A DNA stretch of 35,567 nt from Ignavibacteriota bacterium (lineage in GTDB: Bacteria; Bacteroidota; Ignavibacteria; Tepidaquicellales; Tepidaquicellaceae), in contig JAPLFJ010000036.1 in NCBI GenBank assembly GCA_026390735.1, forward strand, positions 1 through 35,567. Direction: 5' to 3'. How positions within the stretch are numbered: position 1 is the stretch's first letter; the number at the start of each line of letters is the position of its first letter. The translations under genes and the position numbers were made by a program. Of this stretch, positions 31,486 to 35,567 are shown piece after piece. The notes beneath the pieces are model-generated. The model made no database searches and was not told the DNA's origin. It saw only the letters and a program-made list of their open reading frames with translations.

Positions 31486-34002
31486 ATGAAAACAAAATTA
31501 CTGTTTCTGGTTTTATTGCTGATGTCTTATACTGTTTCCAATTCTCAGCAGTATGGATATAAATGGGTTATTAAACCCAGCGGAACAAACAATGACCTTA
31601 ACAATGCTTACTTCTCAAACACTACTCCAACAGGTTTCGGTTTAATCTGCGGTTCAAACGGAACGATGCTCTATTCGTCCGATGGTTTGACTACCTGGGC
31701 GCAAAAGAATACAGGTACAAACGCAAACCTTAACAGCATCATAAAAGTATTTACGGGCAACAACAATTTCCTGTGCTGCGGTGATAACGGTACTCTCTTG
31801 TTCTCCACAAATCAGGGTGCTAACTGGACACAATTAAACACAGGCACATCCGCAAACCTGAACTCTTTAGCAGCCTATCCATACAGCACTACTTACAGAT
31901 TGTTTCTTGTGGGAGACGGGGGTCTGATTCTTTATTCAACGTGGTCAGGAACAGCATGGTCTGCTTTTACACAACTTCCGAGCGGTACTACGCAGAACCT
32001 TAATTCCATAACAGTAAACGGAAGCATAGACGCTACAATCTGTGGAAATTCCGGAACCGTGCTGAAGTCATTTAACGGAGGCCTAAACTGGTTTCAGACA
32101 ACAAGTCCGACATCGCAGAATCTGAATTTTATTAACGGATACAGCAGCAGTTTCTCAGTTTGCGGCAATAACGGAGTTTTAAGCTACACTAATGACACAG
32201 GCCGTACCTGGAATCAGTATACGACGGGGGTTACGAATAATTTATTTTATAGCTATAGTAATTATGTATCAGGTTCGGAAGGAACCGTTCTTACTTATGG
32301 AGACTGGACAAGGATTCCAACACCTGTAACAGCAAATTTATATTATATAAACTATCCGTATTTCCTCGGCGGCAGCGGAACGATTTTAAAGTATGAAATA
32401 GATTCCATAAAATGGCAAAGGAAAATTGACGGAAATAATTTAAGCACGTATCAGTCTTTCAGTGGAATATTCGACCAGAACAAACTTACGGGCAATATGG
32501 CTGGCTTTGAATGGCCTATCGGTTCAAACAAGTTTATGGCTTTTACAACAGGGCTTACTGCATCGTGTATGATAAACGGTCAGCTTGCACAGACTTCCTG
32601 CTCGTATCAGGGTGAATATTTGCCGGGCGCAATACAGAACGGACAGTATTATTTTGACAGCAGCAAATTCAGGATTTATAAAATAGAAAGAGCATTAGGC
32701 CCTTCTCAATATGACTGGCAGACCTGGGGAAACATGGTGCCTTACGGTGCGCCGTATGTGGACGTTAATCACAACGGAATTTACGAACCGCAGATTGATA
32801 CACCCGGAGTGAAGAATGCATCACAGACAATATTCGTTTGTCTTACTGACATAAATCCATCTTCGCACAATGCTGGCGAAGGCTACGGCGGAGGAATTAC
32901 AAATCCTACAATGGGAATAGAACTTCATCTTACAAAATGGGTTTATTCATACCCGAGTTATAACGATGTGGTATTCACAAAGTTTGAAGTATTGAATAAA
33001 GGAAATCTGGCATGGAACAGAACACACTTTGCAATTGTGTCTGACCCCGATGTAGGAAATCCAAGCGACGACTGGGTCGGATGTGATACTGTAAGGAATA
33101 TGGGATACGCATACAACACTACAAATAATGATTTAACTTACGGTGATAATCCTCCTGCAATAGGATACAAAATACTCAAAGGTCCTGTAAATAAAAGTGT
33201 GTCGCCGAGTGTAACATACAATATGACTTCGTTCACAAGGTATGTTAATTGTAATGCAGACCCGCCAAACGAATGTGAACCAAACGGAATGCCGCACGAA
33301 GCATACATTATGATGCAGGGATTAAAGTCTGACTCTGCAAGCTGGCTTGATATTACACAGCCTACACCCTGGGGAAGTTATAAAAAGACTAAAAAGATAT
33401 TTTACGGAGATCCGGAGACTAATCAGGGATGGACAGCATCAAAAGGTTATATTGTTAATTTTGGAAGGGATTCAGTAGGTTATATAAGCAGCAATGAAAT
33501 ATTCAGAGATAAAAGATTTACACTTGGTATGGGTGCAGAAAATTACACTGTGGCAAGCGGAGATACTGCTGTTATATGGATGGCACAACTTGTAGCCCGC
33601 GGAACAAGCAACCTTAATTCTGTTACAAAACTTAAACAGCTTGCTGATGTCGTGCAGTTGTATTACGAAAGCAATTTCACGATCGGAATAAAACAAGTTT
33701 CATCAGGAGTTCCTTTGCTCTATTCTCTATCACAAAACTACCCAAACCCATTTAACCCGACAACAAAAATAAAGTTTGATGTTGCAAATCTCCCCCGCTG
33801 GCGGGGGGTAGGGGGGTGGACTACTATATTACGAGTCTACGATATCACAGGTCGCGAAATCCAGACACTCGTGAACGAACCATTACAACCCGGCACTTAC
33901 GAAATTACTTTCGACGGCTCGGCTTTTTCAAGCGGAGTTTATTTCTATCAGTTGACATCTGGCAATTACAAAGAAACAAAGAAACTTTTATTGGTAAAAT
34001 AA
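31486..34002 (+). CDS. Secreted YCF48-type propeller plus paralogous domain, type IX sorting domain carrying a repeat insertion (paralogue 2)
   Basis: This 838-residue protein is built like paralogue 1: signal peptide ending SNSQQ, a propeller (about 25-300, SGTNNDLNNAYF, STNQGANW, SFNGGLNW), and the shared domain (about 310-730) with NMAGFEWPIGSNKFMAF, YGAPYVDVNHNGIYEP (426 onward) and TDINPSSHNAGEGYGGG. The sorting domain starts near 744 with SLSQNYPNPFNP. It is interrupted by an in-frame insertion reading NLPRWRGVGGWTT between TKIKFDVA and LRVYDITG, encoded by the palindromic element at 33790-33820. The rest of the domain is intact to KKLLLVK. It ends 3 bases before the next gene, suggesting coupled expression. 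Confidence 0.85.
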   Translation: MKTKLLFLVLLLMSYTVSNSQQYGYKWVIKPSGTNNDLNNAYFSNTTPTGFGLICGSNGTMLYSSDGLTTWAQKNTGTNANLNSIIKVFTGNNNFLCCGDNGTLLFSTNQGANWTQLNTGTSANLNSLAAYPYSTTYRLFLVGDGGLILYSTWSGTAWSAFTQLPSGTTQNLNSITVNGSIDATICGNSGTVLKSFNGGLNWFQTTSPTSQNLNFINGYSSSFSVCGNNGVLSYTNDTGRTWNQYTTGVTNNLFYSYSNYVSGSEGTVLTYGDWTRIPTPVTANLYYINYPYFLGGSGTILKYEIDSIKWQRKIDGNNLSTYQSFSGIFDQNKLTGNMAGFEWPIGSNKFMAFTTGLTASCMINGQLAQTSCSYQGEYLPGAIQNGQYYFDSSKFRIYKIERALGPSQYDWQTWGNMVPYGAPYVDVNHNGIYEPQIDTPGVKNASQTIFVCLTDINPSSHNAGEGYGGGITNPTMGIELHLTKWVYSYPSYNDVVFTKFEVLNKGNLAWNRTHFAIVSDPDVGNPSDDWVGCDTVRNMGYAYNTTNNDLTYGDNPPAIGYKILKGPVNKSVSPSVTYNMTSFTRYVNCNADPPNECEPNGMPHEAYIMMQGLKSDSASWLDITQPTPWGSYKKTKKIFYGDPETNQGWTASKGYIVNFGRDSVGYISSNEIFRDKRFTLGMGAENYTVASGDTAVIWMAQLVARGTSNLNSVTKLKQLADVVQLYYESNFTIGIKQVSSGVPLLYSLSQNYPNPFNPTTKIKFDVANLPRWRGVGGWTTILRVYDITGREIQTLVNEPLQPGTYEITFDGSAFSSGVYFYQLTSGNYKETKKLLLVK
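33790..33820. repeat. REP-like GC palindrome inside a coding sequence
   Basis: CCCCCGC (33792-33798) pairs with GCGGGGG (33801-33807), followed by a G-rich tail TAGGGGGGTGGA. It resembles the repeat type CCCCCGCTGGCGGGGG...AGGGGGTGG that I recall scattered between genes in Bacteroidota genomes. It adds about 13 codons in frame to the sorting domain of paralogue 2. It is absent from the corresponding positions of the other sorting domains here. Confidence 0.7.
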
Positions 34003-34005
34003 ATT

Positions 34006-35481
34006 ATGAAAACTAAAATCACTGTTCTTGTTAGCTTATTGAGTTTCGCTTTATGCGGAAATGTTCTATCGCAAATTATACTGCAAAGAGTTCATCTCGA
34101 CGGAAATAATATAGATGCAGTTTATCAGAATACAGGAATTTTCAATCAGAATACAACAAGCGGTAACACCGCAGGCTTTATCTGGCCTAAAGGTTCCGGA
34201 AGAACAGCGGTCTTCACAACAGGTTTATGCATCGGTGCCCGTGTAAACGGACAGTTAGCACAAACAACTGCTTCTTATAAAGGCGAATATGCCCCCGGAC
34301 GTATGATAGACAGTACTGCTTTTACAAACGGGTACTTTAAATTTTATAAAATCAGCAGAGGGGATAATGAGAACACTAATCCCGATTATGCTTTATGGTT
34401 TCTGATGGTTCCGTTCGGAGCACCATACATTGACGTAAATAACAATCATCAGTTTGATAATGGAATAGACAGCATAGGAATTAGAAATGCATCACAGGTT
34501 ATTTTCATCTGTATGACAGATGGTTTTGCAAATTCGCATAATCCGGGTGAAGGTTTTGGAGGCGGAGTTTATAATCCATTGCTTAAGTCGCAGGTTGCCT
34601 GGACTTCCTGGTGCTACGACAAAGGCAACTTAAAAGATATACAGTTTATGAAATGGTCTATAATTAATAAAAGTACTTCTGCCTGGAACTCAACTTATCT
34701 GAGCATCGCAAGTGATGTAGATTTAGGTGATGCAGGTGATGATTACATTGGCTGCGACACAACATTGAAACTTGGATATTGCTACAATGCCGATAACAAC
34801 GACGGCACTGGACAACCGCCAACTTATGGAGTAGCACCTCCGGCATACGGAATGATATTTCATAAATCACCAAAAGGTTTTACTTCTTTTAATCGCTTTA
34901 TAGGTACAGGTGCCGCACCTCCGCCTTGTGAAGCAGACCCAAACGGTGAACCTCATGGCGCATATTTAATGATGAAAGGATATAAGAAAGACAGTTCAAG
35001 AATAATGAACCCGACTTTCTCACCCCCAATACCGACAAAGTTTTCATATTCGGGAGACCCTGAGACGAACACGGGATGGACAATGTATAAAGGATATATC
35101 AGCAACTGCGGCGGAGATACTGGTACCATTTATCCTGTATGTGTCCCTTTTGACTATAGGTCAATTATGAGTTCCGGTGCGGAAAACTATACTGTAAATC
35201 CGAATGATACTGTTACATTAATTGCATCACAATTAATGGCAAGAGGAACATCAAACGTTAATTCAGTAACTAAATTGAAAGAATATGCACTAACTGCCTG
35301 GGAAGTTTATAACGGTGGATTTAGTGTTGGGATTCAAAACATCAGTACAGAAATCCCAACAGAATATTCTCTGTCACAAAACTATCCGAACCCGTTTAAT
35401 CCCATGACGAAGATAAAGTTCTCCATAGTGTCGGTATATTGGAAAAAGGTCTCACTTCCATTAGCGGTGCATAAATACTAA
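34006..35481 (+). pseudogene. Paralogue 3: shared domain without propeller, sorting domain truncated at the window end
   Basis: This 491-residue ORF has a signal peptide (ending NVLSQ) and goes directly into the domain shared with the two preceding genes: LDGNNIDAVYQNTGIFNQNT in spaced form, SGRTAVFTTGLCIGA, YIDVNNNHQFDN (143 onward), TDGFANSHNPGEGFGGG and ASDVDLGDAGDDY. There is no propeller. The sorting domain begins normally (SLSQNYPNPFNPMTKIKFSI, about 457-476) but then turns into an unrelated VSVYWKKVSLPLAVHKY and stops, so about 60 residues including the KVYDVxGRE and KKLLL segments are lost. The break is at about 35424, where an insertion-sequence-like segment begins. The truncated protein may still be made but should not be sorted normally. 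Confidence 0.75.
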
Positions 35482-35567
35482 TTTCAAGTATTTAAAAATT
35501 GGCATCTCAAAAATGAAAGGAGACCTAAAATGTGTACGGAAAAGATAAGTACAAAAAGTGTTAAAAT
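35427..35567 (+). mobile_element. Probable left end of an insertion sequence (continues past the window)
   Basis: Homology of the sorting domain stops abruptly near 35424. The following sequence (TGTCGGTATATTGGAAAAAGG...) has no similarity to the paralogues. It contains an 8-bp hairpin TAAATACT/AGTATTTA (35472-35494) and then an ORF start with a consensus ribosome site. This layout fits an IS end followed by its transposase gene. The right end, inverted repeat and family are outside the window, so the exact boundary is approximate. Confidence 0.5.
35530..35567 (+). CDS. Start of a partial ORF, probably a transposase
   Basis: ATG at 35530 follows AAAGGAG (35516-35522) by 7 bases, a much stronger ribosome site than most genes here have, as is usual for incoming DNA. 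Only 12 codons are visible (MCTEKISTKSVK), too few to identify a family. Its position inside sequence that breaks a sorting domain makes a transposase the best guess. Confidence 0.4.
   Translation, partial: MCTEKISTKSVK

Overview
The window looks like a chromosomal stretch from an AT-rich member of the Bacteroidota/Ignavibacteria (FCB) lineage. Six secreted proteins end, or once ended, in the 'QNYPNPFNP ... VYDVxGREVxTLV ... SGVYFYxL ... ETKKMLLIK' type-A sorting domain used with type IX secretion. The tone of that motif suggests Ignavibacteria, but I have not computed composition or phylogeny.

Layout. 1-3289: a 49-bp tandem repeat, a terminator, and a minus-strand secreted trypsin-like protease preceded by a convincing sigma-54 promoter with two palindromic upstream activator sites. 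3290-7248: a minus-strand housekeeping operon, acyl-CoA dehydrogenase - ftsY - mutL. 7249-11208: an intergenic region with four phased 22-bp direct repeats, then a large beta-propeller/PAS histidine kinase. 11209-11859: a hairpin-rich gap with a tiny strong-RBS leader-like ORF. 11860-15690: minus-strand Asp-box secreted protein, an RsbRD-N-like sensor protein and tsaD, with one small plus-strand membrane protein. 15744-17872: a two-gene operon (secreted protein of unknown function, BtuF-like lipoprotein). 18691-25983: the most interesting locus (below). 26041-26225: an unexplained structured RNA candidate ending in a strong terminator. 26354-35567: a lipoprotein and a run of four T9SS-type proteins, three of them paralogues; one carries an in-frame palindromic repeat in its sorting domain and the last is cut by what looks like an insertion sequence running off the window end.

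Main system. A sigma-54 promoter precedes a compact operon: TPR plus outer-membrane-barrel protein (NfrA-like), an NfrB-type family-2 glycosyltransferase, a WecB-type UDP-GlcNAc 2-epimerase and a secreted alpha/beta hydrolase with a T9SS tail. In E. coli, NfrA/NfrB/WecB build a ManNAc-based surface glycan (the phage N4 receptor). Here the NfrB catalytic domain is split across two genes. The donor-binding half (GAWNE, HDAED) is fused to a transmembrane segment and a periplasmic SPOR domain. The acceptor/catalytic half (LTEDYELGF, QRSRW) is fused behind a long coiled coil. A separated GT2 domain that would have to be rebuilt from two polypeptides, one tied to peptidoglycan through SPOR, is to my knowledge undescribed. 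The split itself is visible in the sequence; its function is inference.
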